64,000 bases of DNA from Odontesthes bonariensis (taxonomy: Eukaryota > Chordata > Actinopteri > Atheriniformes > Atherinopsidae). The notes under the pieces are model-generated. The model had not been told where the DNA came from. It searched no databases and saw nothing but the letters and a program-made list of their open reading frames with translations. A program made the position numbers and the translations under genes. This document shows, one piece after another, positions 1 through 9,800 of this stretch. The stretch covers positions 2,673,567-2,737,566 of the forward strand of contig NC_134511.1 of the NCBI RefSeq assembly GCF_027942865.1, read 5' to 3'. Each line of letters starts with the position of its first letter. Position 1 is the stretch's first letter.

Positions 1-230
1 ATCCTTTATAGTTGCTGCATCACTGTTTACATGCTTTAACTTGTACAATATTATCCAGCTTCTGTGTGTCCACAGGTGTCATGGAATAATTTAGGATATA
101 AAAACAACTTAGTACGACAGATAGATGCAGTGTGAGGTCACACTTGACAAATGTTCAGCAACAGCTGTTGAGTTTTCTCGAGTAACTGATATGTTATCAG
201 CCCAAGACCTCATCTTTGAATACAATTGTC

Positions 231-302
231 TGCGTTGGCCGGGAATCGAACCCCGGTCAACTGCTTGGAAGGCAGCTATGCTAACCACTATACCACCAAC
301 GC
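231..302 (-). tRNA. tRNA-Gly (anticodon TCC), unit 1, possibly decayed
   Basis: A 72-nt cloverleaf with 7-bp acceptor stem, TCC anticodon in the loop CTTCCAA, and discriminator A. The B box GGTTCGATTCC is intact. Compared with the other copies, the T-stem 5' strand reads CGGGG instead of CCGGG, which makes a G-G mismatch. It may be a weak gene or a pseudogene. Confidence 0.85.
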
Positions 303-435
303 TGTGGAGAACAACATCTGGCCCAACTGAAGCGAGACTGACAGGTAAGTGCTTAAGGGTTAGCTGTGGTCACATCATCCTTCACATACTTCGTAATTAT
401 CTGAAGCATCAGAGATCGATCAGAGAGCTTCAGAT

Positions 436-507
436 GACTCTGTGGCGCAATGGTATAGCGTCTGACTCCAGATCAGAAGGTTGTGTGTTCGAATCACATC
501 AGGGTCA
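436..507 (+). tRNA. tRNA-Trp (anticodon CCA), unit 1, probably decayed
   Basis: A 72-nt cloverleaf with anticodon CCA in CTCCAGA and acceptor strands GACTCTG/CAGGGTC (one T-G wobble). The D-stem 3' strand, GCGC in units 2 and 3, is TAGC here, so two D-stem pairs are lost. The T arm and anticodon arm are intact. Likely a pseudogene or a poorly folding copy. Confidence 0.8.
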
Positions 508-743
508 TTGCTCATCCTTTATAGTTGCTGCATCACTGTTTACATGCTTTAACTTGTACAATATTATCCAGCTTCTGTGTGTCCACAGGTGTCATGGAAT
601 AATTTAGGATATAAAAACAACTTAGTACGACAGATAGATGCAGTGTGAGGTCACACTTGACAAATGTTCAGCAACAGCTGTTGAGTTTTCTCGAGTAACT
701 GATATGTTATCAGCCCAAGACATCATCTTTGAATACAATTGTC

Positions 744-815
744 TGCGTTGGCCGGGAATTGAACCCGGGTCAACTGCTTGGAAGGCAGCTATGCTAACCA
801 CTATACCACCAACGC
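744..815 (-). tRNA. tRNA-Gly (anticodon TCC), unit 2
   Basis: A 72-nt cloverleaf with all stems paired. The T loop reads TTCAATT instead of TTCGATT, which changes the conserved G of the B box. The anticodon arm is unchanged. Confidence 0.92.
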
Positions 816-948
816 TGTGGAGAACAACATCTGGCCCAACTGAAGCGAGACTGACAGGTAAGTGCTTAAGGGTTAGCTGTGGTCACATTATCCTTCACAT
901 ACTTCGTAATTATCTGAAGCATCAGAGATCGATCAGAGAGCTTCAGAT

Positions 949-1020
949 GACTCTGTGGCGCAATGGTAGCGCGTCTGACTCCAGATCAGAAGGTTGTGTG
1001 TTCGAATCACATCAGGGTCA
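949..1020 (+). tRNA. tRNA-Trp (anticodon CCA), unit 2
   Basis: A complete 72-nt tRNA-Trp with D stem GCGC/GCGC, CCA anticodon and T arm with GTTCGAATC. It has no intron. No run of four T follows closely downstream, so Pol III termination would have to use a weaker signal. Confidence 0.95.
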
Positions 1021-1251
1021 TTGCTCATCCTTTATAGTTGCTGCATCACTGTTTACATGCTTTAACTTGTACAATATTATCCAGCTTCTGTGTGTCCATA
1101 GGTGTCATGGAATGATTTAGGATATAAAAACAACTTAGTACGACAGATAGATGCAGTGTGAGGTCACAGATGACAAGTTCAGCAACAGCTGTTGAGTTTT
1201 CTCGAGTAATTGATATGTTATCAGCCCAAGACATCTTTGAATACAATTGTC

Positions 1252-1323
1252 TGCGTTGGTCGGGAATCGAACCCGGGTCAACTGCTTGGAAGGCAGCTAT
1301 GCTAACCACTATACCACCAACGC
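1252..1323 (-). tRNA. tRNA-Gly (anticodon TCC), unit 3
   Basis: A 72-nt cloverleaf. The T-stem 3' strand is CCCGA rather than CCCGG, giving a C-A mismatch at the base of the T stem; everything else matches unit 2, with the consensus T loop TTCGATT. Confidence 0.9.
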
Positions 1324-1456
1324 TGTGGAGAACAACATCTGGCCCATCTGAAGCGAGACTGACAGGTAAGTGCTTAAGGGTTAGCTGTGGTCACATCATC
1401 CTTCACATACTTCGTAATTATCTGAAGCATCAGAGATCGATCAGAGAGCTTCAGAT

Positions 1457-1528
1457 GACTCTGTGGCGCAATGGTAGCGCGTCTGACTCCAGATCAGAAG
1501 GTTGTGTGTTCGAATCACATCAGGGTCA
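1457..1528 (+). tRNA. tRNA-Trp (anticodon CCA), unit 3
   Basis: Identical over 72 nt to the unit 2 copy, with intact D, anticodon and T arms. Confidence 0.95.
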
Positions 1529-1759
1529 TTGCTCATCCTTTATAGTTGCTGCATCACTGTTTACATGCTTTAACTTGTACAATATTATCCAGCTTCTGTG
1601 TGTCCATAGGTGTCATGGAATGATTTAGGATATAAAAACAACTTAGTACGACAGATAGATGCAGTGTGAGGTCACAGATGACAAGTTCAGCAACAGCTGT
1701 TGAGTTTTCTCGAGTAATTGATATGTTATCAGCCCAAGACATCTTTGAATACAATTGTC

Positions 1760-1831
1760 TGCGTTGGTCGGGAATCGAACCCGGGTCAACTGCTTGGAAG
1801 GCAGCTATGCTAACCACTATACCACCAACGC
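1760..1831 (-). tRNA. tRNA-Gly (anticodon TCC), unit 4
   Basis: Same sequence as unit 3, including the C-A mismatch at the base of the T stem. No tRNA-Trp follows it, because the array breaks off about 75 bp downstream on the plus strand. Confidence 0.9.
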
Positions 1832-2084
1832 TGTGGAGAACAACATCTGGCCCATCTGAAGCGAGACTGACAGGTAAGTGCTTAAGGGTTAGCTGTGGTC
1901 ACATCAAACGTTTACATGGTTAAGCCTATTGAGGTTGGAAAATCGCGGGTTTTGGGACACTTCTAGTAAGCCAATAAGAGGATTTTTTCTGGTGTTCAAT
2001 TAAATATTTATCAATTGACACTTTATATGGTTCATAGTTATTCAGCTAATACGTTGAAATCAGAGCTCATGAGAGAAGGTGGGG

Positions 2085-2100
2085 GGCTCTTAAAAGAGCC
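2085..2100 (-). promoter_or_regulatory. Histone H4 mRNA 3' stem-loop
   Basis: A 16-nt palindrome GGCTCTTTTAAGAGCC on the minus strand, 31 bp past the H4 stop codon. It has the 6-bp stem and 4-nt loop bound by SLBP in replication-dependent histone mRNAs, which are cleaved rather than polyadenylated. Confidence 0.93.
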
Positions 2101-2131
2101 GTTGTGTTCTCGGTGATGTGTCCCAGCAGGT

Positions 2132-2452
<321 letters not shown>

Positions 2453-2500
2453 TTATGTTGATCTCAAAGTTCAATATGAGTCTGAGCCACAGACACTCAA

Positions 2501-2506
2501 TATTTA
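2501..2506 (-). promoter_or_regulatory. TATA-like element of H4
   Basis: TAAATA on the minus strand about 58 bp upstream of the H4 ATG, a spacing that would put transcription start roughly 30 bp before the ATG. Assigned by position and composition only. Confidence 0.35.
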
Positions 2507-2599
2507 GATCTGAGCTGCGGACGTAACGGAGGACAGTTGGCGCCAGATTCGGTGGGCGGAGCCAAACTCAACGGCTCCTCCTGCATGACTCGTGAACAT

Positions 2600-2850
2600 G
2601 TCCTCCATCCATCTTCAAATCTTGGCTAAAAACCTACTTATTTAGGATTGCTTTTAATACCCAGTAGTATGATGACACTTCTATCTTATTTTTATCTTAT
2701 TTGATTTTGTTGTATTTTATTTCTTTCACTGTTTTTATTTGTTTTTACTTGTTCTTCTCTTTATTTATTACCTGCTGTAAAGCACTTTGGTACATTGAAA
2801 GGATTGTCTGTATAGGCTGTATAAATAAAATACATTTACATTTACATCCA
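2600..2850 (+). mobile_element. 3' end of a non-LTR retrotransposon (L2-like)
   Basis: Plus-strand translation near 2610-2660 gives SIFKSWLKTYLFRIAF, which resembles the C-terminal end of the reverse-transcriptase ORF of L2-like fish elements. An AT-rich 3' UTR follows, with the motif TAAAGCACTTTGG and a tail ending in TAAATAAAATACATTTAC repeats. The 5' part of the element is missing. The family name is an inference from memory of the motif. Confidence 0.5.
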
Positions 2851-4060
2851 GTTTTTACACCCGCTTTATCCTACCAAGGCCTCTTTATGTTTGTGTTTCA
2901 TAAATCAGATCAATTTTTATTGATCAGTAAATGGTGCTGGTGTATAAAAAACTTTATAATCAAACAAACAACTTTGGAGTCTCAGCGTATAACAGATTTA
3001 TCGTTATGGATCGGACCCCCGGACTCTCATCCATCATCAAAGCAGCACATAAAAATGAGCAGATGTACTCAGAGGTAAAAAAAAAATAAATGATTAAAGG
3101 AGCACAGAATATGAGCCAAAAGATGGGATTGTATTGTCTTTATTTCCATGACACTTTGATAACAAAAGCCCCTTTAAAAGTTACAGATACAATTAAATTT
3201 TATAAAGAATAACAGCAAATTATTTGGAATGAACAATGAAAAATGAATAAAAAGCAGGAAAAGGATCCCATCAATGTGACTGTTTATTGAAATGTTAAAT
3301 GTTGCTGAATACAGTTAAAGTACTGCTGTGAGGGAGGCTCGTTGTTTATGAGTCCAAACAATAAAAAAAAGAGAAATGAGTAAAAAAAATGTAAAAAAAA
3401 AGAAAAGAAACAAGAACAATATCCAACGAGACAAATTTATATTTCTGCTTTCATTTTTATCTGCTTCAATTCGCTAAAACCTCATTATTCTGCTCTGTTT
3501 ACTTTTTATTTTGATTAATTAACTTTTTAATTAATGACATGATATTGTTGTTGTATGATTTGAGAATAAAAGCTAGTCAGTGTAAACAGTAGGGAAGTTA
3601 CAGACATCAAGTTATTTTCTTCTCCAATCACAGGCAGAAATACCACAAATACAACTAATGCAACTCCATTAGTCCAGTTACAGACGTGTAGACGGGTTCG
3701 GAAATTGAAATGCTGACCTATGAACTTGTCTCTAGAACATAAGACAGGCGTCTGCCGTCATGGGTTTGGTCAGTTGAAGGGAAATCTTTTCAGTCAGCTG
3801 ACTTGATATTGGTGACCTGCTGTGTCCTCATTGAGATGGACGCTGGCTAATTTAGCTATGATGAGATATACTAGAACTAAGAGGTCCGACAACGCCACCC
3901 TGGGAATTACACCCAGGGAAATGTTCTACTATGTGAATATCCTTGAAGGCACCCAGGTTCGCTCACCCAAGCAGGAGACGAGAATCCATTTCCCAATACA
4001 AATATTTATTTATACACAAAAGTTAATATGAAAATATGAAAAATAAGAAATACAGTCCTT
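2851..4060. other. Intergenic, AT-rich, no gene seen
   Basis: Mostly A/T-rich with short homopolymers. A segment at about 3860-4030 (LGITPREMFYYVNILEG in one frame) looks like eroded repeat-derived coding sequence but was not assigned to a family. Confidence 0.5.
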
Positions 4061-4062
4061 GG

Positions 4063-4330
4063 TGTCGACTTTCATCCCCGGAAGCTGTCAGACTTTTCAA
4101 CACATTTACCCACTGATCATGTTGTTGCCTTTCCATGACAATCCACCACTCACAGAGAGATTTTTCTTTATCCGTATTTATTTATATTTTATTCATTTCT
4201 ACTTCATAATGTGCAATATTATTCATACTTTACTTTTTAGTACTTGCTTTTTCTCTTTTTTTAATTTCCTGTTCATGTCTGTTGTTGCTGCTCTGGCAAG
4301 TGAATTTCCCCGTTGTGGGATGAATAAAGT
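4063..4330 (+). mobile_element. 3' end of a Rex/L2-type non-LTR retrotransposon
   Basis: The start translates to FIPEAVRLFNT in one frame, the usual C-terminal motif of fish non-LTR reverse-transcriptase ORFs. It is followed by an AT-rich UTR and the typical 3' end AATTTCCCCGTTGTGGGA then TGAATAAAGT. The element is 5'-truncated and runs directly into a pentanucleotide tail. Confidence 0.6.
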
Positions 4331-4455
4331 CTAATCTAATCTAATTTAATCTAATCTAATCTAATCTAATCTAATCTAATCTAATTTAATCTAATTTAAT
4401 CTAATCTAATCTAATCTAATCTAATCTAATCTAATCTAATCTAATCTAATCTAAT
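4331..4455 (+). repeat. (CTAAT)n microsatellite, tail of the retrotransposon
   Basis: About 24 copies of CTAAT with a few CTAAT-to-TTAAT changes. It directly continues the 3' end of the preceding retrotransposon, so it most likely grew from the element's tail. Confidence 0.9.
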
Positions 4456-4603
4456 CAATTCAATATATGTAACTAGTTTGATAAAATTCCATTTTTGCCA
4501 TTTGTTTTCAAAGTTAATAAGTTTTTATTTGAAACGTTGTAGATTGATAACCCAATACTACATTTGCAGTGACATCATCATATATCCCCCTAAAGCTCTG
4601 ACC

Positions 4604-5992
4604 CTAGAGGCTTCCCTGCTGACTCAGCTGCCGGTACAGCTGGATGGTCATGAACTGGATTTCAGGATCTCCCGGTTGGATGTCGATGGCTCTCAGGAAG
4701 AAGCCCAGCGCGTCGTCCAGCCTCGCCTGGCTGTAGCACTCCTTCCCTCTTCTGACCAGCGAGTCGTAGATCTCAGACTTGCACGTATCCATTGGTTCGC
4801 CAGAGGCCAGCTCAGGACCCGAGTTATCCTGAAGCTGATAAATCTGATTCTGAGGGATCCTCCTGCTGCTCCGCCTCAGTTGTCTCCCCACCTTCCTCTT
4901 CCACTGCAGTCCAATCACCTTCGTTGTCCTCCTCCTTGTCCTCCTTGTCTTCCCCCTCTTGTCCTCTTCTGAGTTACCCCAGACATCTTCTGGGTGCTCC
5001 TCCCCTTTCTTCCCCTTTTCTTCCCCTTCAGCCTGTTTTCCCTCAAAGTTCCTCTCTGAAAAGTCATCTTTGTCGTCACCGTCCTCCTCTGCATCCCTGG
5101 TGATGCACTGGAGGAGGGACTGGCATGAGACCAAAGAGGTGTTTCCTGCAACACTTATCCTGGACCAGTGAGGTGAAGAGGGCGCAAAGTTGGATGTAGA
5201 GGCTCCGAGCACCTGGGACAAGCTGTCAGGCTTATTATTCAACCCCTCCTCTTCTTCTTCTTCTTCTTTTTCTTCTTCTTCACCATGAATCGCTGCTGAT
5301 CTCCTCTTCTTTGTGGATCCATTGGTGAACTCCTCCAGGTCTGATGCTCTGCTGATGTTGTGTCTGTGCAGACTCTCCGACAGAGACTTGTAGACGTCGA
5401 AGCTGCCGCTCAACTGCAGCTGAAACAGCAGCTTCTGCTCCTCTTCTTCAGTCTCAGCATCCTCCAGAACATCGTCCCTGTTATCGTTAAAGTTTCCGTC
5501 AAACAGTTCGAGCTCAGCGCTCACGCTGGAGCTTTCTGCTCTGATGCTCGAGTTGGACTGTCGCACGACAGAAACTCTTCTGTTCTGAAGGGGTGGCATG
5601 AGATCCAAGTCCATCTCAGAGTGGGCGGTTCCGTTTAGCAGATGGTTGTTGTCATCAGCTGTAACATACAGCAGGCTTCTGTCACAGCCTGAAGACACTT
5701 CAGCCTGAGACGTCTCTGATTTATCCACTAATTCTCCAAAAGACACGCCTGCTACATCAGCTGCTGTAGCATCTGCAGCCAGATCAATAACCCCATTACT
5801 CAGATTCTGCTGGGTGTCCTCTCCAGAACCAGACTGGTCCAAATCCACCACAACAGGTGACAGGTTGAGGTTGTTGTCAGACTGTGGATGTGAAGGACTC
5901 GGTCTTGGATTTGTCTCATGTGACCTCTCCCTGCTGTTAGTGTCAGGTGTTTTCTTCAGGTTGGTTGGTTCTGTGCTCTCTGCCAGCTGCAT
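4604..5992 (-). CDS. ercc6l: ERCC6L/PICH, last coding exon with C-terminal TPR
   Basis: This exon encodes the C-terminal 462 residues of the PICH DNA translocase. The minus-strand acceptor ends CTGCAG directly before ATGCAGCTGG, and the frame is phase 0 with the upstream exon. The first part is acidic and low in complexity, with one ancestral copy of the 15-residue unit (DQSGSGEDTQQNL). A conserved block SLHRHNISRASD and a TKKRRSA basic patch follow, then a long acidic stretch. The last ~50 residues form a TPR-like pair of helices (KECYSQARLDDALGFFLRAI, then LYRQL), like the C-terminal TPR of PICH. FAPSSPHWS contains an S-S-P that fits a Plk1 polo-box docking site once phosphorylated; that reading is inferred. 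The stop codon is at 4604-4606. Confidence 0.88.
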   Translation of the reverse strand: MQLAESTEPTNLKKTPDTNSRERSHETNPRPSPSHPQSDNNLNLSPVVVDLDQSGSGEDTQQNLSNGVIDLAADATAADVAGVSFGELVDKSETSQAEVSSGCDRSLLYVTADDNNHLLNGTAHSEMDLDLMPPLQNRRVSVVRQSNSSIRAESSSVSAELELFDGNFNDNRDDVLEDAETEEEEQKLLFQLQLSGSFDVYKSLSESLHRHNISRASDLEEFTNGSTKKRRSAAIHGEEEEKEEEEEEEGLNNKPDSLSQVLGASTSNFAPSSPHWSRISVAGNTSLVSCQSLLQCITRDAEEDGDDKDDFSERNFEGKQAEGEEKGKKGEEHPEDVWGNSEEDKRGKTRRTRRRTTKVIGLQWKRKVGRQLRRSSRRIPQNQIYQLQDNSGPELASGEPMDTCKSEIYDSLVRRGKECYSQARLDDALGFFLRAIDIQPGDPEIQFMTIQLYRQLSQQGSL

Positions 5993-6246
5993 CTGCAGGA
6001 AACACCAGAACATGTTTTCAAACCCAAAAAGACAAAGCCAGTGTGGTGTTTTTGCCTGTTGTGTCTCACCTGATAAAAACAAAACAGGTTTAAATTTGTA
6101 ACTATTTATTGGACTTAGAAAATAAACCTTCTAACATCTGTCTTTAGATTGCAAAGTGTTTACTCAGCAGTCAGTTACAACTCAAAAAGCTGCCATGAAG
6201 TAAAACAGAAAGACTTTACAGTCCTGATTCATTGTTGTTACTAGCC

Positions 6247-6640
6247 TGGGAATTCCCATGCTGCTTTGCGCGCGATTTCATTCACACTGCAAAGGCAGCC
6301 TGGAAACCACTGCCCTTATTTTTGCCTGAGTTAGGGAACCAATCACAGAACGGGGGGGGGGGGGGGGCAGCAAGACGATGACGACGTCTATGCGCGACAC
6401 CGAAGCTTGTAGAGTGTTAATCCAACATGGCAGCGGACACAACGTTATCCTTCGATGCAGCCTTAGAAAGTGTTTTAAGTAGCTTAGAGCGCAAGTTTTC
6501 TTTTAAAAAAGAGCAACGTTTGGCGTTGAAAGATTTCATTGCCTTCTTCCTCGTCGAATTTCTGTCGCTCTACATACGTCATCTGGTATAAGTGATACAA
6601 TTGGCTGTGAATCGCGCGCAAAACAGCATGGGAAGAACCC
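6247..6640 (+). mobile_element. Short TIR element in an ERCC6L intron
   Basis: Imperfect terminal inverted repeats lie at about 6255-6286 and 6606-6632 (shared core TCGCGCGCAAA..CAGCATGGG). Inside is a small plus-strand frame, 6427-6591, starting MAADTTLSFDAALESVL and containing FSFKKEQRLALKDFI, similar to the N-terminus of helicase-like proteins seen in some fish DNA elements. A poly-G run of about 15 lies at 6353-6367. It looks like a deletion derivative keeping the first exon of an autonomous parent. Family not identified. Confidence 0.5.
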
Positions 6641-6854
6641 GACGCCATTTGATGGACATTCGTAGCGCCCAATAAACAACGTGCGCACATCTCGGTCCCG
6701 CTCAAGGCTGCTTGAAGCTTTCTTGTTACCTGTTGATTTCCATATTATTACCACACTATTACCATCTTTTTACCGAGCTGCGATGTAAAATTCAACCAAC
6801 ATGTCTACGAAATCCCCTCCATAGATTTAATTAGATGTCTCATCTTTGACCCAC

Positions 6855-9800
6855 CTGCAGCTCATCTTCGTCCTTATCGTCCTCCACCAGATCCTGAAGG
6901 TCGTCCTCGAAGATGGACCGGAGGGGGAACCAGTGTGAGATCCCGGATCCTCTGGCACTCGTCCCTAACTGGTGATGGGCAGAGCCAGATCTAGGTGTGG
7001 AGGTCAGGGGCACGTGGAACAGGAAGGGAAGCTTCTTATTCAGTGGCGGCTCTTCTTCTTCTACCTCGTAAATCCCGGCGGATCTCCTCTTCTTCTTTGT
7101 GGATCCATTGGTGGACTCCTCCGGGTCTGATGCTCGGCTGATGTTGTGTCGGTGCAGACTCTGAGACGGCAGCTCCTCTTCTTCAGGATCCTGCAGAACA
7201 TCGTCCCAGCTGTCCTCCAGCTGTAAGTGTCCATCACACAGCTCAGCGCTGGTTCTGAAGCTCCAGCTGGACCGAAGCGGGTCAGAACCTCTGTTCTCCA
7301 GGGGAGGGGGGAGGTTCCAGTCCACCTCTGAGTGGTTGGTTCCTTTTAGTCTGACCTCTCCAGAACCAGACTGGTCCAACAGGTTCTGCTGGCTACTGTT
7401 TTCTTCAGAACCAGACTGGTCCAACAGGTTCTGCTGGCTCCTGTTTTCTTCAGAACCAGAGTGGTCCAACAGGTTCTGCTGGCTCCCATTTTCTTCAGAA
7501 CCAGACTGGTCCAACAGATTTTGCTGGATCTTATTTTCTTCAGAACCAGACCGGTCCAACAGGTTCTGCTGGCTCCCATGTTCTTCAGAACCAGACTGGT
7601 GCAACCGTTTCTGCTGGATCTTATTTTCTTCAGAACCAGACTGGTCCAACAGATTCTGCTGGCTCCCGTGTTCTTCAGAACCAGACTGGTGCAACAGGTT
7701 CTGCTGGCTCCCATTTTCTTCAGAACCAGACTGGTCCAACAGATTCTGCTGGCTCCCATTTTCTTCAGAACCAGACTGGTCCAACAGATTCTGCTGGCTC
7801 CCATTTTCTTCAGAGCCAGACTGGTTCAAAAGGTTCTGCTGGCTCCCGTTTTCTTCAGAACCAGACTGGTCCAACAGATTCTGCTGGCTCCCATTTTCTT
7901 CAGAACCAGACTGGTCCAACAGGTTCTGTTGGCTCCCATGTTCCCCAGAACCAGACTGGTCCAACAGGTTCTGCTGGCTTCCATTTTCTTCAGAACCAGA
8001 CTGGTCCAACAGGTTCTGTTGGCTCCCATGTTCTCCAGAACCAGACTGGTCCAACAGGTTCTGCTGGCTTCCATTTTCTTCAGAACCAAACTGGTGCAAC
8101 AGATTCTGCTGGCTCCCATTTTCTTCAGAGCCAGACTGGTCCAACAGGTTCTGTTGGATCCCATGTTCTCCAGAACCAGACTGGTGCAACAGGTTCTGCT
8201 GGCTCCCATGTTCTTCAGAACCAAACTGGTGCAACAGATTCTGCTGGCTCCCATTTTCTTCAGAACCAGACTGGTCCAACAGGTTCTGTTGGATCCCATG
8301 TTCTCCAGAACCAGACTGGTGCAACAGGTTCTGCTGGCTCCCATGTTCTTCAGAACCAGACTGGTCCAACAAATTCTGCTGGCTCCCATTTTCTTCAGAA
8401 CCAGACTGGTGCAACAGGTTCTGCTGGCTCCCATTTTCTTCAGAACCAGACTGGTTCAAAAGGTTCTGCTGGCTCCCGTTTTCTTCAGAACCAGACTGGT
8501 CCAACAGATTCTGCTGGCTCCCATTTTCTTCAGAACCAGACTGGTCCAACAGGTTCTGTTGGCTCCCATGTTCTCCAGAACCAGACTGGTCCAACAGGTT
8601 CTGCTGGCTCCCATGTTCTTCAGAACCAGACTGGTCCAACAAATTCTGCTGGCTCCCATTTTCTTCAGAACCAGACTGGTGCAACAGGTTCTGCTGGCTC
8701 CCATTTTCTTCAGAACCAGACTGGTTCAAAAGGTTCTGCTGGCTCCCGTTTTCTTCAGAACCAGACTGGTCCAACAGATTCTGCTCGCTCCCATTTTCTT
8801 CAGAACCAGATTGGTCCAAAAGGGTCCGTGGGCTCCCATGTTCTCCAGAACCAGACTGGTGCAACAGGTTCTGCTGGCTTCCATGTTCTTCAGAACCAGA
8901 CTGGTCCAACATATTCTGCTGGCTCCCATTTTCTTCAGAACCAGACTGGTGCAACAGGTTCTGCTGGCTCCCATTTTCTTCAGAACTAGACTGGTCCAAC
9001 AGGTTCTGCTGGCTCCCATGTTCTTCAGAACCAGACTGGTCCAACAAATTCTGCTGGCTCCCATTTTCTTCAGAACCAGAGTGGTGCAACAGGTTCTGCT
9101 GGCTCCCATTTTCTTCAGAACCAGACTGGTTCAAAAGGTTCTGCTGGCTCCTGTGTTCTTCAGAACCAGACTGGTGCAACAGGTTCTGCTGGCTCCCGTT
9201 TTCTTCAGAACCAGACTGGTGCAATAGGTTCTTCTGGCTCCCATGTTCTTCAGAACCAGACTGGTTCAACAGGTGCTGCTGGCTCCTTTTTTCTTCAGAA
9301 CCAGACTGGTCCAACAGATTATGCTGGCTCCCGTGTTCTTCAGAACCAGACTGGTATAACAGGTTCTGCTGGCTCCCATTTTCTTCAGAACCAGACTGGT
9401 TCAACAGGTTGTGCTGGCTCCCGTTTTCTTCAGAACCAGACTGGTCCAACAGATTCTGCTGGCTCCCATTTTTTTCTGAACCAGACTGGTCCAACAGATG
9501 TTGCTGGCTACCATTTTCGTCAGAACCAGAATCATCCCTTGGATTCTGTTGGCTTCCATTTTCTTCAGACTGGTCCAACAGGTTCTTCTGGATCTTATGG
9601 TCTTCAGAACTAGACTGGTCCAACAGGTTATGCTGGCTCTTATTTTCTTCAGAACCAGAATCATCCTTTAGATTCTGCTGGCTTCCATTTTCTTCTGAAT
9701 CAAACTGATGCAACAGGTTCTGCTGGATCTTATTTTCTTCAGAACCAGACTGGTCCAACAGATTCTGCTGGCTCCCATGTTCTCCAGAACCAGACTGGTC

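Larger units (their letters stand above)
1..1905. repeat. Tandem array of tRNA-Gly/tRNA-Trp units
   Basis: The segment repeats with a period of 513 bp (first to second unit) and then 508 bp. Each unit holds a minus-strand tRNA-Gly(TCC) and a plus-strand tRNA-Trp(CCA) placed head to head about 133 bp apart. The first base of the window matches position 514, so the array continues to the left of the window. It stops at about 1905, where sequence after the fourth Gly gene diverges. The units are nearly identical, with scattered substitutions and one 5-bp length difference, as expected from unequal crossing-over. Protein-like open frames across the units are by-products of the repeat. Confidence 0.95.

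Noticed and set aside
125-1923. Repeated 85-160-codon frames over the tRNA array
   Set aside because: They run through the tRNA genes and recur only because the unit is repeated.
4478-4972. 164-codon plus-strand frame
   Set aside because: Antisense to the ERCC6L C-terminal exon.
7336-9708. A 790-codon plus-strand frame (CWLPFSSEPDWSNRF repeats) and other long plus frames across the array
   Set aside because: The 45-bp unit is divisible by three and lacks stops in several frames, so antisense openness is automatic. Splice phase and homology support only the minus-strand ERCC6L frame.
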